In this document: positions 55,213 to 63,963 of the stretch, piece after piece
How the letters are laid out: every line of letters starts with the position of its first letter
Numbering within the stretch: the stretch's first letter is position 1
Assembly (NCBI RefSeq): GCF_009900745.1
Contig: NZ_WXVU01000004.1
Location: 1-64,000 of the forward strand
Length of the DNA: 64,000 bases
Source of the DNA: Chryseobacterium sp. c4a
GTDB taxonomy: Bacteria > Bacteroidota > Bacteroidia > Flavobacteriales > Weeksellaceae
Direction of reading: 5' to 3'
The notes under the pieces: model-generated
The model's database searches: none
Told to the model about the DNA's origin: nothing
The model's input: the letters and a program-made list of their open reading frames with translations, nothing else
Made by a program: the position numbers and the translations under genes

Positions 55213-55707
55213 TTAGTTAAGGTTAGATTTGTTGATATAATTTTGAACTAATTCGTTTTGAGCTTCCGTGTTATCTAACTTTTGTTTCAAGATAGATTCT
55301 GCAATGTTTACAGATAAAGCACCGATTTGAGTTTTGATGTCTGCCATTGCAGCATTTTTCTCAGCGTTGATAGTTTGCTTAGCAGCTTCGATAAGTTTGT
55401 CTCCTTCAGCTTTAGCAACATCTTTAGCTTCACCTACGATTCTGTCTTTAATTTCTCTAGCTTCTTTAAGGATAGCGTCTCTTTCGATTTTAGCTTCACG
55501 AATAATTCTTTCGTTGTCAGCTTTAAGATCTTCCATCTCTTTTTTAGCCAATTTAGCTTGGTTTAATGCATCAATGATAGAAGTTTCTCTTTCATTAACA
55601 GCATTTACAATTGGTTTCCAAGCGAATTTAGCTAGAAGAAATAATAGGATAACAAAAGTAAGCGTCATCCAAAACAAAAGTCCAATTCCAGGTTCAATAA
55701 TTCCCAT
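55213..55707 (-). CDS. atpF: ATP synthase Fo, b subunit
   Basis: The 164-residue protein has one membrane helix at residues 8-30 (GLLFWMTLTFVILLFLLAKF) and a long charged coiled coil (residues 35-160, Ala/Lys/Glu rich). It is the peripheral stalk. It lies between atpE and atpH, with a hairpin in the 104-base gap before it. Confidence 0.95.
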   Translation of the reverse strand: MGIIEPGIGLLFWMTLTFVILLFLLAKFAWKPIVNAVNERETSIIDALNQAKLAKKEMEDLKADNERIIREAKIERDAILKEAREIKDRIVGEAKDVAKAEGDKLIEAAKQTINAEKNAAMADIKTQIGALSVNIAESILKQKLDNTEAQNELVQNYINKSNLN

Positions 55708-55758
55708 ATCTGTAAATTCTTTTTTTAAATGTTATTTTATGGATCGTTTTTTTAAAAG

Positions 55759-55795
55759 ATTCTTAGCAGCAGCCAACCGCTTTACTGCTAAGAAT
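55759..55795 (-). other. Intercistronic hairpin after atpE
   Basis: An 11-bp perfect stem ATTCTTAGCAG / CTGCTAAGAAT with a 15-base loop begins 17 bases beyond the atpE stop codon, followed on the minus strand by CTTTT. It is a plausible 3' protector or partial terminator that would raise the level of atpE mRNA over atpF and later genes. The c-ring needs many copies of AtpE per enzyme. Confidence 0.6.
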
Positions 55796-55811
55796 GTTTT
55801 TTGAGGATAGA

Positions 55812-56030
55812 TTACTTGATGAAAGCACCAAAGATGATCGCGATAAGACCAGCACCTTCAATAAGACCAGCAGCGATAAGCATTGCTCCTTGAATCTTAC
55901 CAGCTTGTTCTGGTTGTCTAGCGATAGCGTCCATTGCGTGACCACCGATTTTACCGATACCTAGACCTACACCTAGTACTGCTAAACCGATACCTACGTA
56001 AATTAATCCTGCTCCTGTTGATAAATCCAT
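55812..56030 (-). CDS. atpE: ATP synthase Fo, c subunit
   Basis: The 72-residue protein is two hydrophobic helices joined by the polar loop ARQPEQAGK. The ion-binding Glu58 (AAGLIEGAGLI) is in helix 2, and a Gly-rich face GxGxGxGxG occurs in helix 1. It forms the rotor ring. It lies between atpB (51-base gap) and atpF. Confidence 0.97.
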   Translation of the reverse strand: MDLSTGAGLIYVGIGLAVLGVGLGIGKIGGHAMDAIARQPEQAGKIQGAMLIAAGLIEGAGLIAIIFGAFIK

Positions 56031-56081
56031 AATAAATAAATTATATTAGTTAAAAAATTATTTTTAAATTCTTTCTTTTAA

Positions 56082-57209
56082 TTAGTGAGCGTGCTCTTCG
56101 TGACCGTGCTCATGTTCGTGTTCTGCAACTGCAATTCCGATAAATAGTGCGGATAATACAGTGAAGATATATGCTTGCAATGCTGCTACCAATAATTCCA
56201 ATACTGAAACGAATAGTGCTAATGGTACAGATGCAAATCCTAATAATGGAGTTTTGAAAATGAAGATCAATGAAACGATCGCCAAGATCATAATGTGTCC
56301 CGCTGTAACGTTAGCGAAAAGTCGCATCATTAAAGCGAAAGGCTTTGTAAAGATTCCGATGATCTCGATTGGAACCATGATTGGATACAATAAGATTGGA
56401 ACCGGCGGCATAAAGATGTGTTTCCAGTAATCTTTATTCGCACTGAATAATGTAATTAATAATGTAATGATCGCTAATACTGCTGTGATCGCAATGTTAC
56501 CAGTAAGGTTAGCTCCGAATGGGAAGAAAGGAATCAACCCAAACAAGTTGTTAATCCAGATAAAGAAAAATGCAGTTAATAAATAAGGCATATATCTTTT
56601 GTACTTAACAGACCCGATGTTTGGAATAGCCACTTCGTCTCTGATAAACACAATCACTGGCTCCATTAATTTTCCAATACCTTTTGGAAGTTGTGATTTC
56701 TTGTAGTTTCTTGCCATTCCTATGAACACTACTGCCATAAAAATTACTGACAAGAACATTGAAGCTGCATTTTTTGTTACTGAAAGATCAAAAAACACTT
56801 CGTTTGATTTTTGCTTTCCACTGATGATTGAAAATAATGTAGCTTTTTCAATTCCTTTAGTAGAAACTACTTGTCCGTGCTCTAAAGTATACCCATCATG
56901 TTCGTGTCCGTGAGCAATACTACTAGAAAGAAAAGTATGCCATCCTTCATTATCTTTAATGATAACAGGCAAAGGGATAGAAACGTGATGTTCTTCACCA
57001 CTGTCATCTTTTGTAGTCCATAAATGCCATTCATTAGAATCACCAATGTGTTCCATGATCATTGTGGTCGCATTGAAGCCGTCTTTCGCTTCTTTGTTCT
57101 CTACTTTTTCCGCTGATACTTCTCCTTCTGATTCGTGTTGAGCAGCAGCTAAACTGCTTATAAACACAAATAAAAATGCGAAAAATAATGAAGAAATTTT
57201 TCTGTTCAT
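56082..57209 (-). CDS. atpB: ATP synthase Fo, a subunit
   Basis: The 375-residue protein is longer than the E. coli subunit because it carries an N-terminal signal-like helix and a periplasmic extension (residues 1-120), as in other Bacteroidota. The a-subunit core follows, with the essential Arg in LMMRLFANVTAGH and LVAALQAYIFTVLSALFIG. The C-terminus is His/Glu-rich (EHEHEHGHEEHAH). It is the first gene of the operon, with a good promoter at 57230-57260. Confidence 0.95.
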   Translation of the reverse strand: MNRKISSLFFAFLFVFISSLAAAQHESEGEVSAEKVENKEAKDGFNATTMIMEHIGDSNEWHLWTTKDDSGEEHHVSIPLPVIIKDNEGWHTFLSSSIAHGHEHDGYTLEHGQVVSTKGIEKATLFSIISGKQKSNEVFFDLSVTKNAASMFLSVIFMAVVFIGMARNYKKSQLPKGIGKLMEPVIVFIRDEVAIPNIGSVKYKRYMPYLLTAFFFIWINNLFGLIPFFPFGANLTGNIAITAVLAIITLLITLFSANKDYWKHIFMPPVPILLYPIMVPIEIIGIFTKPFALMMRLFANVTAGHIMILAIVSLIFIFKTPLLGFASVPLALFVSVLELLVAALQAYIFTVLSALFIGIAVAEHEHEHGHEEHAH

Positions 57210-57229
57210 ATCTCTTTTTTAATCGTGTG

Positions 57230-57260
57230 CAAATATATCGATTTTATTAAACTTTACCAA
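57230..57260 (-). promoter_or_regulatory. Promoter of the atpBEFHAG operon
   Basis: On the minus strand TTG (57258-57260) is followed after 20 bases by TATATTTG (57230-57237), about 20 bases before the atpB start codon. This fits the Bacteroidota consensus TTG-N(19-20)-TAnnTTTG. Confidence 0.65.
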
Positions 57261-57291
57261 TACTAAAAATTGATTTTTATCATCAAAAAAA

Positions 57292-57561
57292 TCAAGACTT
57301 ATTAATGAGTTTTATTATGGGTAAATAAATAAGGAATGATGCAACGAGAAAACAGATCACTATAAAGAGAAAATTAGCTTTGGTCTTCTCTATTATTATT
57401 AAAGAAGCAATCAGCCAAATCAGATCCTTAGAAAGGTTAATGACCAGAAATTTCATTCCTGCATCCTGTTTACCGTATAAATACTTTTTAAATATTATAT
57501 ATACTATTATATTAAGCAGTGATATTAATAATACAATAATGAGACTATCAAGAAAATTCAT
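57292..57561 (-). CDS. Small membrane protein upstream of atpB
   Basis: The 89-residue protein has three hydrophobic segments (residues about 4-24, 40-60 and 66-84) and few other features. Its place directly before atpB resembles that of AtpI-like assembly proteins or the small proteins found at the head of atp operons. The sequence is not clearly AtpI, so I leave it unnamed. The atpB promoter lies between the two genes. Confidence 0.5.
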   Translation of the reverse strand: MNFLDSLIIVLLISLLNIIVYIIFKKYLYGKQDAGMKFLVINLSKDLIWLIASLIIIEKTKANFLFIVICFLVASFLIYLPIIKLINKS

Positions 57562-57711
57562 GCTGCAAAAATAAGATTATAATTTTTGAAACAAAAGAAT
57601 TCTTCTATATCTATAATAAGGATGGAAGATGGAAGCCGGATGATGGAAGTTACTATTCTACAACACCGCAATTCAGGTCGCTTTATTAAAATAATCCAAG
57701 ACTCTTACTTT

Positions 57712-58085
57712 ATATATTATTAAAAAATCTTATTTACTACTATCGACTTCAAAAAACTTCCCTCTCCCCGCTTCCAGCCTCCAACTTTAATCAAATCCTT
57801 ATAACATTAAGTCTATCATACTCAAGCTTTCCAACAAAACATCTTATAAAGAGTCTTATTTACTCTTATCGACCTCAAAAAACTTCCCTCTCCCCGCTTC
57901 CAGCCTCCAACTTTAATCAAATCCTTATAATATTAAGTCTATCATACTCAAGCTTTCCAACAAAACATCTTATAAAGAGTCTTATTTACTCTTATCGACC
58001 TCAAAAAACTTCCCTCTCCCCGCTTCCAGCCTCCAACTTTAATCAAATCCTTATAATATTAAGTCTATCATACTCAGGTTTCTTA
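57712..58085. repeat. Tandem array of about 2.9 units of 126 bp upstream of ffh
   Basis: CTTCCCTCTCCCCGCTTCCA recurs at 57757, 57883 and 58009, exactly 126 bases apart. Copies 2 and 3 are nearly identical (one visible change in the shared part), copy 1 differs at several places, and copy 3 ends about 10 bases before the ffh -7 box. A related stretch in reverse orientation (TGGAAGATGGAAGCCGGATG) is at 57625-57650. The array is non-coding. Confidence 0.9.
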
Positions 58086-58094
58086 AAAATTCCT

Positions 58095-58102
58095 TATTTT
58101 TG
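58095..58102 (+). promoter_or_regulatory. -7 box of ffh
   Basis: TATTTTTG matches TAnnTTTG and lies 24 bases before the ATG at 58126. It directly follows the last 126-bp repeat unit, so the -33 region is provided by repeat sequence. Confidence 0.55.
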
Positions 58103-58125
58103 CAAACCTATAATTTACAATAAAT

Positions 58126-59487
58126 ATGTTTAATAGTTTACAGGATAAATTAGACAAGGCATTACATAATATTTCCGGACGTGGAAAAATTACTGAAATC
58201 AATGTAGCGGAAACCGTAAAGGAAATCCGTAGAGCATTGGTAGATGCCGACGTTAACTATAAAGTTGCAAAAGATCTTACAAAAAGAGTTCAAGATAAAG
58301 CATTAGGCGAAAATGTTCTTACTTCCCTTACTCCGGGACAGCTGATGACAAAAATCGTTCATGATGAGTTGGTAGATCTAATGGGAGGATCTCAGGAAGG
58401 AATTAATCTTTCAGGAAAACCTTCTGTAATCCTTATTGCGGGTCTTCAGGGTTCTGGTAAGACTACTTTCTCTGGAAAACTTGCTAATTATTTACAGACA
58501 AAAAGAAATAAAAAGCCTTTATTGGTAGCATGTGACGTTTACCGTCCAGCTGCAATTGATCAGCTAAAAGTACTGGGAGGACAGATCAATGTACCTGTAT
58601 ATACTGAGGAAGGGGCTACAAACCCTTCTACAATTGCTGAAAATGCAATCAACTTTGCAAAGGCTAACAATCACGATGTAGTAATTGTGGATACTGCAGG
58701 TCGTTTAGCGATTGATGAGCAAATGATGAACGAGATTAAATCCGTACATTATTTCATCAAACCGCAGGAAACCCTTTTTGTAGTGGATTCCATGACTGGT
58801 CAGGATGCTGTGAATACTGCTAAAGCATTCAACGATGCCTTGAACTTCGATGGGGTTGTTCTTACTAAATTAGATGGTGATACAAGAGGGGGTGCTGCTT
58901 TAACGATCCGTTCTGTTGTTGAGAAACCTATCAAATTTATCTCTACAGGTGAAAAAATGGAAGCCCTTGATCTTTTCTATCCAGAAAGGATGGCAGACAG
59001 AATCTTAGGGATGGGAGACGTTGTTTCCTTAGTAGAAAGAGCTCAGGAGCAGTTTGACGAAGAAGAAGCTAAAAAACTTCACAAGAAAATCGCTAAAAAC
59101 GAATTTGGTTTTGACGATTTCTTGAAGCAAATCAACCAGATCAAGAAGATGGGTAACATGAAAGACCTTATGGGAATGATTCCAGGGGTTGGGAAAGCTA
59201 TTAAAGATGTGGAAATCAGTGATGATGCATTTAAACACATTGAAGCGATTATTTACTCTATGACACCGGAAGAAAGAAGAAGACCTTCTATTATCAATAC
59301 ACAGAGAAAGAACAGAATTGCAAGAGGTGCAGGAAGAAAGATTGAAGATGTAAATCAATTGATGAAACAATTCGATCAGATGGGTAAAATGATGAAGATG
59401 ATGCAAGGTCCTCAAGGAAAGCAGATGATGCAGATGATGAGCAAAATGCCGAATATGCCTGGAATGGGTGGAATGTTCGGAAAATAA
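58126..59487 (+). CDS. ffh: Signal recognition particle protein Ffh
   Basis: The 453-residue protein has an N-domain helical bundle (1-90), the GTPase domain (GLQGSGKTT at 106-114, DVYRPAAIDQL, DTAGR, TKLDGDTRGG) and the Met-rich M domain (MGNMKDLMGMIPGVGKAIKD to the Met-rich C-terminal tail), which binds 4.5S RNA and signal sequences. It targets nascent membrane proteins to FtsY. It is monocistronic, preceded by the tandem array and ended by a hairpin. Confidence 0.97.
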   Translation: MFNSLQDKLDKALHNISGRGKITEINVAETVKEIRRALVDADVNYKVAKDLTKRVQDKALGENVLTSLTPGQLMTKIVHDELVDLMGGSQEGINLSGKPSVILIAGLQGSGKTTFSGKLANYLQTKRNKKPLLVACDVYRPAAIDQLKVLGGQINVPVYTEEGATNPSTIAENAINFAKANNHDVVIVDTAGRLAIDEQMMNEIKSVHYFIKPQETLFVVDSMTGQDAVNTAKAFNDALNFDGVVLTKLDGDTRGGAALTIRSVVEKPIKFISTGEKMEALDLFYPERMADRILGMGDVVSLVERAQEQFDEEEAKKLHKKIAKNEFGFDDFLKQINQIKKMGNMKDLMGMIPGVGKAIKDVEISDDAFKHIEAIIYSMTPEERRRPSIINTQRKNRIARGAGRKIEDVNQLMKQFDQMGKMMKMMQGPQGKQMMQMMSKMPNMPGMGGMFGK

Positions 59488-59511
59488 TTTTAAATCGAAA
59501 TTTCAGCATAA

Positions 59512-59540
59512 AAAAACTCTCAGGAATCCTGAGAGTTTTT
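59512..59540. terminator. Terminator of ffh
   Basis: The stem AAAAACTCTCAGGA / TCCTGAGAGTTTTT lies 24 bases after the ffh stop codon and is followed by T and A runs. It can also serve the convergent barrel gene. Confidence 0.9.
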
Positions 59541-59558
59541 ATTTTATATAAAGTTGTC

Positions 59559-60227
59559 TTATTTAAATTTATATCCAACACCAATCTGAAAGAAGTTCAT
59601 CTTCAATTTCTCGTTGTTCGCAGGATTTTTAATCAAATTTGTTAAACCAAAGCTATAACGCGCATCTACAAATAAACCTTTGTAAACGTCGTAATCAGCT
59701 CCAAAAAACAAACCAAAATCAGTAGACTTTAAAGAATCATTTAAATAATTTTCTACCACTTTCTCGCCCTCTCTAACTACACTTTGATTCACTGATGCAC
59801 CTGCTGGTAAACCTGTTACATCAAACTTTGCTGTATTATTGGTTTTAAAGCTTACATAAGGCCCTGCATACACTCCTAATTCAGGTGTTACATAATATCT
59901 TGCAGAAATAGGAATCACTATTCTGTTAAGATTAAGCTTTTCAGTTACTGTAACTCCGTATGGTAAAGAAACTTCTGCTTTTCCTCCTAAATTAGCATAT
60001 TCTACTTCCCCCTGGATAGCAAATTTACTGTTGAATTTATGCTCAACCAATCCACCTACATAAAATCCTGATTTAGATTTCAGACCTCCTGATACTCCTC
60101 CTGCTTCAAAATCACTTTCATTAGAGTTTAATTTTGATAACGCATATCCTCCTTTTACACCAAATGTAGTTTGTGCATTTACCCCTGCAAATAATGCAAT
60201 TGCAGATGCTAATAGAATTTTTTTCAT
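59559..60227 (-). CDS. Outer-membrane beta-barrel protein (porin family)
   Basis: The 222-residue protein has a signal peptide (MKKILLASAIALFAGVNAQ) and alternating strands that fit an eight-stranded barrel (TTFGVKGGYALSKLNSNESD, YVGGLVEHKFNSKFAIQGEV, SARYYVTPELGVYAGPYVSF). It ends with an aromatic FQIGVGYKFK as barrels do. It resembles the protein at 62078-62755, with which it shares the layout GxKxGYxLS and MKxNFFQIGVGYKF. The cargo and role are unknown. Confidence 0.8.
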   Translation of the reverse strand: MKKILLASAIALFAGVNAQTTFGVKGGYALSKLNSNESDFEAGGVSGGLKSKSGFYVGGLVEHKFNSKFAIQGEVEYANLGGKAEVSLPYGVTVTEKLNLNRIVIPISARYYVTPELGVYAGPYVSFKTNNTAKFDVTGLPAGASVNQSVVREGEKVVENYLNDSLKSTDFGLFFGADYDVYKGLFVDARYSFGLTNLIKNPANNEKLKMNFFQIGVGYKFK

Positions 60228-60268
60228 AGTTATTATATTTAATTTAAAATATGTTTAAAGTCAAAAAA

Positions 60269-60293
60269 AAGCCCCAAGAGATACTTAGGGCTT
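60269..60293. terminator. Terminator after the barrel gene at 60315
   Basis: The stem AAGCCC / GGGCTT with a 13-base loop and an adjacent A and T run lies 22 bases after the stop codon of the minus-strand gene. Confidence 0.65.
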
Positions 60294-60314
60294 CTTTGCT
60301 ATATGCTTTGTTTA

Positions 60315-60983
60315 TTATTTTGCAAATACATACTTAACTCCGAAAGTTACAGAAGATAAGTTTAATCCGAAGTTATAGTTGTTTGTAGCATCACCATCTT
60401 TTGGCTTGTAGTTGCTATAACCAAACTCACCGATAGTAGCTTCGATAGACCAGTTCTTGTTTAAGAAGTAATCTAAACCTGGCTTAACAGTAACACCAAT
60501 TTTAGTGTATTTAGCTTCAGATGAAACAGAAGTTGAAGTTGTAGAAGTACCAGTAGAAGTTGTAGTTGTAGTTACATCGTTGTTTTCTACTTTAGTTTTT
60601 CCAAACTGCATTGGCACTGCTAATTGTCCGAAGAAATATAATTTATCAGATAAAGTCCAATATTTTCTTACGAATGGAGCAACAACGAAAGCTGGTTTTT
60701 TTGTAATATCTTCGCTAACAGTTGTAGTGTTAAGTAAAGATGAAGTTGAAGTTTCAGTAGTTTTTTCAGTCTGATAACCAACTCCTAAACCTATCGCTAA
60801 GTTAGTGTTTACGAAATATCCAACTGTAGGTAATACGTTGAAGTTTTCTTTTTTATAGTTTCCGTTGTTAGTTTCTTCTTGAGAATAACCAACAGATCCT
60901 GATAAATATGTAGTTCCTTTAGCAATCTGAGCATTTGATAAACCAAAAAGTGCAACAGCACCCGCTAATAATACTTTTTTCAT
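60315..60983 (-). CDS. Outer-membrane beta-barrel protein
   Basis: The 222-residue protein has a signal peptide (MKKVLLAGAVALFGLSNAQ) and strand-rich sequence with long Thr/Ser-rich loops (TTTTSTGTSTTSTSVSSEAK near 135-155). It ends SSVTFGVKYVFAK with a barrel-like pattern of aromatic residues. It is not closely similar to its neighbours beyond the general barrel layout. A TAAATTTG -7 box is at 61012-61019. Confidence 0.78.
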   Translation of the reverse strand: MKKVLLAGAVALFGLSNAQIAKGTTYLSGSVGYSQEETNNGNYKKENFNVLPTVGYFVNTNLAIGLGVGYQTEKTTETSTSSLLNTTTVSEDITKKPAFVVAPFVRKYWTLSDKLYFFGQLAVPMQFGKTKVENNDVTTTTTSTGTSTTSTSVSSEAKYTKIGVTVKPGLDYFLNKNWSIEATIGEFGYSNYKPKDGDATNNYNFGLNLSSVTFGVKYVFAK

Positions 60984-61390
60984 TTTAAAAATTTTTAATA
61001 CTTTCTGGAGGCAAATTTACAGTCGTCTCCATTAATATTAAAATTTGTTAATGTGATTAATATCATTGTTAAAATTTACAAATTTGTAAAAATAAATCAT
61101 AGCAAAGAGACTGTTTTGGTTTTTTCACAATTTTATGAATAAAAAAACAACAATTTATCAACCAGAGCCCAATATGCTTAATTTTCTAAATTTAAAAATT
61201 TAATCAAAATCACCTCATTTCTACCCCATACAACAAAAACAACATTGTTAAAATATTAACATTTAAGCCATTAACTCTTAAAATTTAAACATTTGTTTAT
61301 AATTTGAGTTTATGATAAACTGCTCAATGCTACACAATAAGAGCTTAGAAATAAAATACCACCACATTATAAGGAGGTATCTCAATAAAA
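60984..61390. other. Gap with promoter but no gene
   Basis: The only clear signal is the TAAATTTG box at 61012-61019 (minus strand) serving the barrel gene at 60315-60983. The rest is AT-rich with several TTAACA words. No frame with a plausible protein was found. Confidence 0.5.
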
Positions 61391-61413
61391 AACTCCAGCT
61401 GAAAGCCGGAGTT
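61391..61413. terminator. Terminator after the barrel gene at 61436
   Basis: The stem AACTCC-a-GCT / AGC-c-GGAGTT with a GAA loop lies 23 bases beyond the stop codon on the minus strand. Confidence 0.7.
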
Positions 61414-61435
61414 CTGTATATTATATCAACATTAT

Positions 61436-61933
61436 TTATTTAATGAAGAAATTGAACCCTAGGTTCACTGCTCCTGCAGTCCAGCTATAGGTACCCCAGC
61501 CCACTTTCTGGCTGTTGCTTACAGACTGATATCCTATATACAATTCTCCTTTAGACATCTGATATCCAAATTTAGGCTGTGCATAGAAACCTCCATCAAC
61601 TCCGCTTTTTGTAGAAATTCCATATCCTAGGTCTAATCCTACAAAGATAGGTGCACCTTTAAATTTATATTTACCGGCAACCGCTACTGGAATGAATCCG
61701 AAATCATCAAAGTGATCTTTTCCGAAGAAATGAGAATATCCTGTTGCTACCCCAAGGTCAAAACCTTTAGCAATATTCCACATATAAGCTCCATCAACTC
61801 CTAATGTAAATGAAGATACGTTACTTGCATCAGATACAGGAATCCCAATATGTCCACCTAATTTTAAACCTTCCTGAGCCTGAGCCGCTCCTCCTAAAAG
61901 TGCAAAAGCACCTACTAATAATAGCTTTTTCAT
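61436..61933 (-). CDS. Small outer-membrane beta-barrel protein
   Basis: The 165-residue protein has a signal peptide (MKKLLLVGAFALLGGAAQAQ) and strands LKLGGHIGIPVSDASNVSSF, FDLGVATGYSHFFGKDHFDD and YKFKGAPIFVGLDLGYGIST, ending in AVNLGFNFFIK. The length and strand count fit a six- to eight-stranded barrel. It is monocistronic: the -7 box TATTTTTG is at 61958-61965 and the terminator at 61391-61413. Confidence 0.78.
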   Translation of the reverse strand: MKKLLLVGAFALLGGAAQAQEGLKLGGHIGIPVSDASNVSSFTLGVDGAYMWNIAKGFDLGVATGYSHFFGKDHFDDFGFIPVAVAGKYKFKGAPIFVGLDLGYGISTKSGVDGGFYAQPKFGYQMSKGELYIGYQSVSNSQKVGWGTYSWTAGAVNLGFNFFIK

Positions 61934-61957
61934 TTTTTAAGTTTAAATTTTACGCCC

Positions 61958-61965
61958 CAAAAATA
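61958..61965 (-). promoter_or_regulatory. -7 box of the barrel gene at 61436-61933
   Basis: The minus strand reads TATTTTTG about 25 bases before the start codon. The match to TAnnTTTG is complete. Confidence 0.5.
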
Positions 61966-62021
61966 CTAATTATTTTCATTACAGGGACATATTCCAATAA
62001 ATGGCATTCACCAAAAACAAA

Positions 62022-62045
62022 AAACAGGACAAATCTGTCCTGTTT
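62022..62045. terminator. Terminator after the barrel gene at 62078
   Basis: The stem AAACAGGAC / GTCCTGTTT with a 6-base loop lies 33 bases after the stop codon. Confidence 0.8.
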
Positions 62046-62077
62046 ATATCTCAATTTTGATTATTCAATCTTTCAGA

Positions 62078-62755
62078 TTAATTTCCTCCGAATTTGAAAC
62101 CTACACCTACTTGAACAAAGCTATCTTTTAGCGTTCCGTTTCCACCATCTTGTTTTTTCATAAGATTAGAAACTCCCAAGTTATATCTTGCATCAAAGAA
62201 TAGTCCGTTTTCAAGAGTATATTCAGCACCTACAAATGGAGCTAAATTCAACTTATTCAAATTATCTTTAATATCTTCTGTTTCACTTGTTGAATCAGAA
62301 GACGTTTGACCTCCTGCAGTTGCTGTTAAATCAGCTGTTACTTTAACTTTTGCAGAAGTAATAATTCCTACGTTAAGTCCTAAAGCAAAAGCTAAGTTTT
62401 CTGTTGCATAATATTTAGCACTCACAGGGATTTGCACTGTCCCTAGTTTCCAGTCTGATTTTTGAGTACCTGTAGCAGTAGCCCCCATCATGCTATAGGA
62501 AACCGTTTCTTCCTGCTTACCTCCTATTGGAGAATATAATACCTCCCCTTGTACAGCAAACTTATCGTTGAATTTATATTCAGCCATAAGCCCGGCATAA
62601 AAAGTAGATTTTGCATCAAACTTGTAAGTTTGTCCTTCACCACTTGCTTTAAGCATTGATAAAGAATAACCTGCTTTAGGTCCAAATTTAAATTCCTGCG
62701 CGTTTGCAGTAACTCCCAATACAGCAACGGCTGCAATAAGTAAAAGTTTTTTCAT
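62078..62755 (-). CDS. Outer-membrane beta-barrel protein (porin family)
   Basis: The 225-residue protein has a signal peptide (MKKLLLIAAVAVLGVTANAQ), strands FKFGPKAGYSLSMLKASGEG and FYAGLMAEYKFNDKFAVQGE, and the barrel end FVQVGVGFKFGGN. It is a paralogue of the protein at 59559-60227 by layout and shared phrases (EYKFN or EHKFNSKFA, LFFDARYNLGVSNL against LFVDARYSFGLTNL). Its -7 box TAGTTTTG is at 62784-62791. It is probably a structural or small-solute barrel. Confidence 0.8.
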   Translation of the reverse strand: MKKLLLIAAVAVLGVTANAQEFKFGPKAGYSLSMLKASGEGQTYKFDAKSTFYAGLMAEYKFNDKFAVQGEVLYSPIGGKQEETVSYSMMGATATGTQKSDWKLGTVQIPVSAKYYATENLAFALGLNVGIITSAKVKVTADLTATAGGQTSSDSTSETEDIKDNLNKLNLAPFVGAEYTLENGLFFDARYNLGVSNLMKKQDGGNGTLKDSFVQVGVGFKFGGN

Positions 62756-62783
62756 TGTTTATTAGTTATACATTTAAGGACTG

Positions 62784-62791
62784 CAAAACTA
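62784..62791 (-). promoter_or_regulatory. -7 box of the barrel gene at 62078-62755
   Basis: The minus strand reads TAGTTTTG about 29 bases before the start codon, a full TAnnTTTG match. Confidence 0.5.
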
Positions 62792-62872
62792 ATTCTTTTT
62801 TTTAAATTAACAAATTTTAAGACAAAATTCGAAAGTTAATAAAAGGTTAACAACATTTTTACTTATTTAGCT

Positions 62873-63832
62873 TTAGTCATTTCTCAATCTTTTTTCTTCA
62901 TCATTATAAGCAAGAATAATCTTCCTTACCACAGGATGCCTTACCACATCTTCCTCTGTAAGATACACAAAACCAATCTCCTTCACTCCATTCAAAATCC
63001 TCATTGCTTCTTTCAATCCGGATTGTTGGTTCTTCGGAAGGTCAATCTGACTTGGATCTCCGGTAATGATAAATTTTGCATTCATCCCCATCCTTGTCAG
63101 GAACATTTTCATCTGGGCATGAGTCGTATTCTGTGCTTCATCAAGAATTACAAAGGCATCATCCAGAGTACGTCCCCTCATAAAAGCTAATGGCGCTACC
63201 TCAATCACTTTCTTCTCCATAAAGCCTTCCAGTTTTTCATGAGGAATCATATCACGAAGCGCATCATATAAAGGTTGCAAGTATGGATCTAATTTTTCTT
63301 TAAGATCCCCAGGTAAAAATCCAAGGCTCTCCCCTGCTTCTACAGCGGGTCTTGTCAGAATAATTCTTTTTACTTCCTTATCTTTCAAAGCTCTTGCAGC
63401 CAAAGCTACGCTGGTATAAGTTTTTCCGGTACCAGCTGGCCCGATAGCAAACACCATATCTTTTTTCTCTGTTTCTTTTACCAGTTTTTTAAGATTGGTT
63501 GTTTTAGCTTTAATGACTTTTCCATTTACTCCTTTTACGATAATATCCTGGTCAAAAATCAGTTGCTTTTCATTCTCATCTTTAATATTCAGAATATTTT
63601 CAACGTCTTTCAGTCCTATCGAATTATTTTTTGAGATAAATTTTACGATATCATCCAGTTTTTGCTTTAGTATGTCTAATGCTTCCTGGTTACCCATGGC
63701 AAAGATATAATGATCTCTTCCTGTAATTTTAATGGTTGGGAAGCTTGATTTTAGTAAGTTGAAATATTGGTTATTAACTCCATAGAAGATTTTCGCGTCG
63801 ATTTCTTCCAGATCATAGGTCAATTCAAACAT
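62873..63832 (-). CDS. PhoH-family ATPase
   Basis: The 319-residue protein has an N-terminal KH-like region (1-110) and the PhoH ATPase core: GPAGTGKTYTSVALAARALK (Walker A), LGFLPGDLKEKLDPYLQPLY, AFVILDEAQNTTHAQMKMFL (Walker B) and FIITGDPSQIDLP. It is a cytoplasmic P-loop ATPase thought to act on RNA. It is divergent from the gene starting at 63964 and monocistronic here. Confidence 0.92.
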   Translation of the reverse strand: MFELTYDLEEIDAKIFYGVNNQYFNLLKSSFPTIKITGRDHYIFAMGNQEALDILKQKLDDIVKFISKNNSIGLKDVENILNIKDENEKQLIFDQDIIVKGVNGKVIKAKTTNLKKLVKETEKKDMVFAIGPAGTGKTYTSVALAARALKDKEVKRIILTRPAVEAGESLGFLPGDLKEKLDPYLQPLYDALRDMIPHEKLEGFMEKKVIEVAPLAFMRGRTLDDAFVILDEAQNTTHAQMKMFLTRMGMNAKFIITGDPSQIDLPKNQQSGLKEAMRILNGVKEIGFVYLTEEDVVRHPVVRKIILAYNDEEKRLRND

Positions 63833-63963
63833 GCAGTATTTTTATTTTTAGATTTTAAAATTAAGCTTTTTTTCAAATTTATATCAAATTCTTTTCAACA
63901 ATCTTTCGGGCTTTCCTTTTATTTTAAATAACTTTGCATGACTACACTATTCTAAAATTGCTC

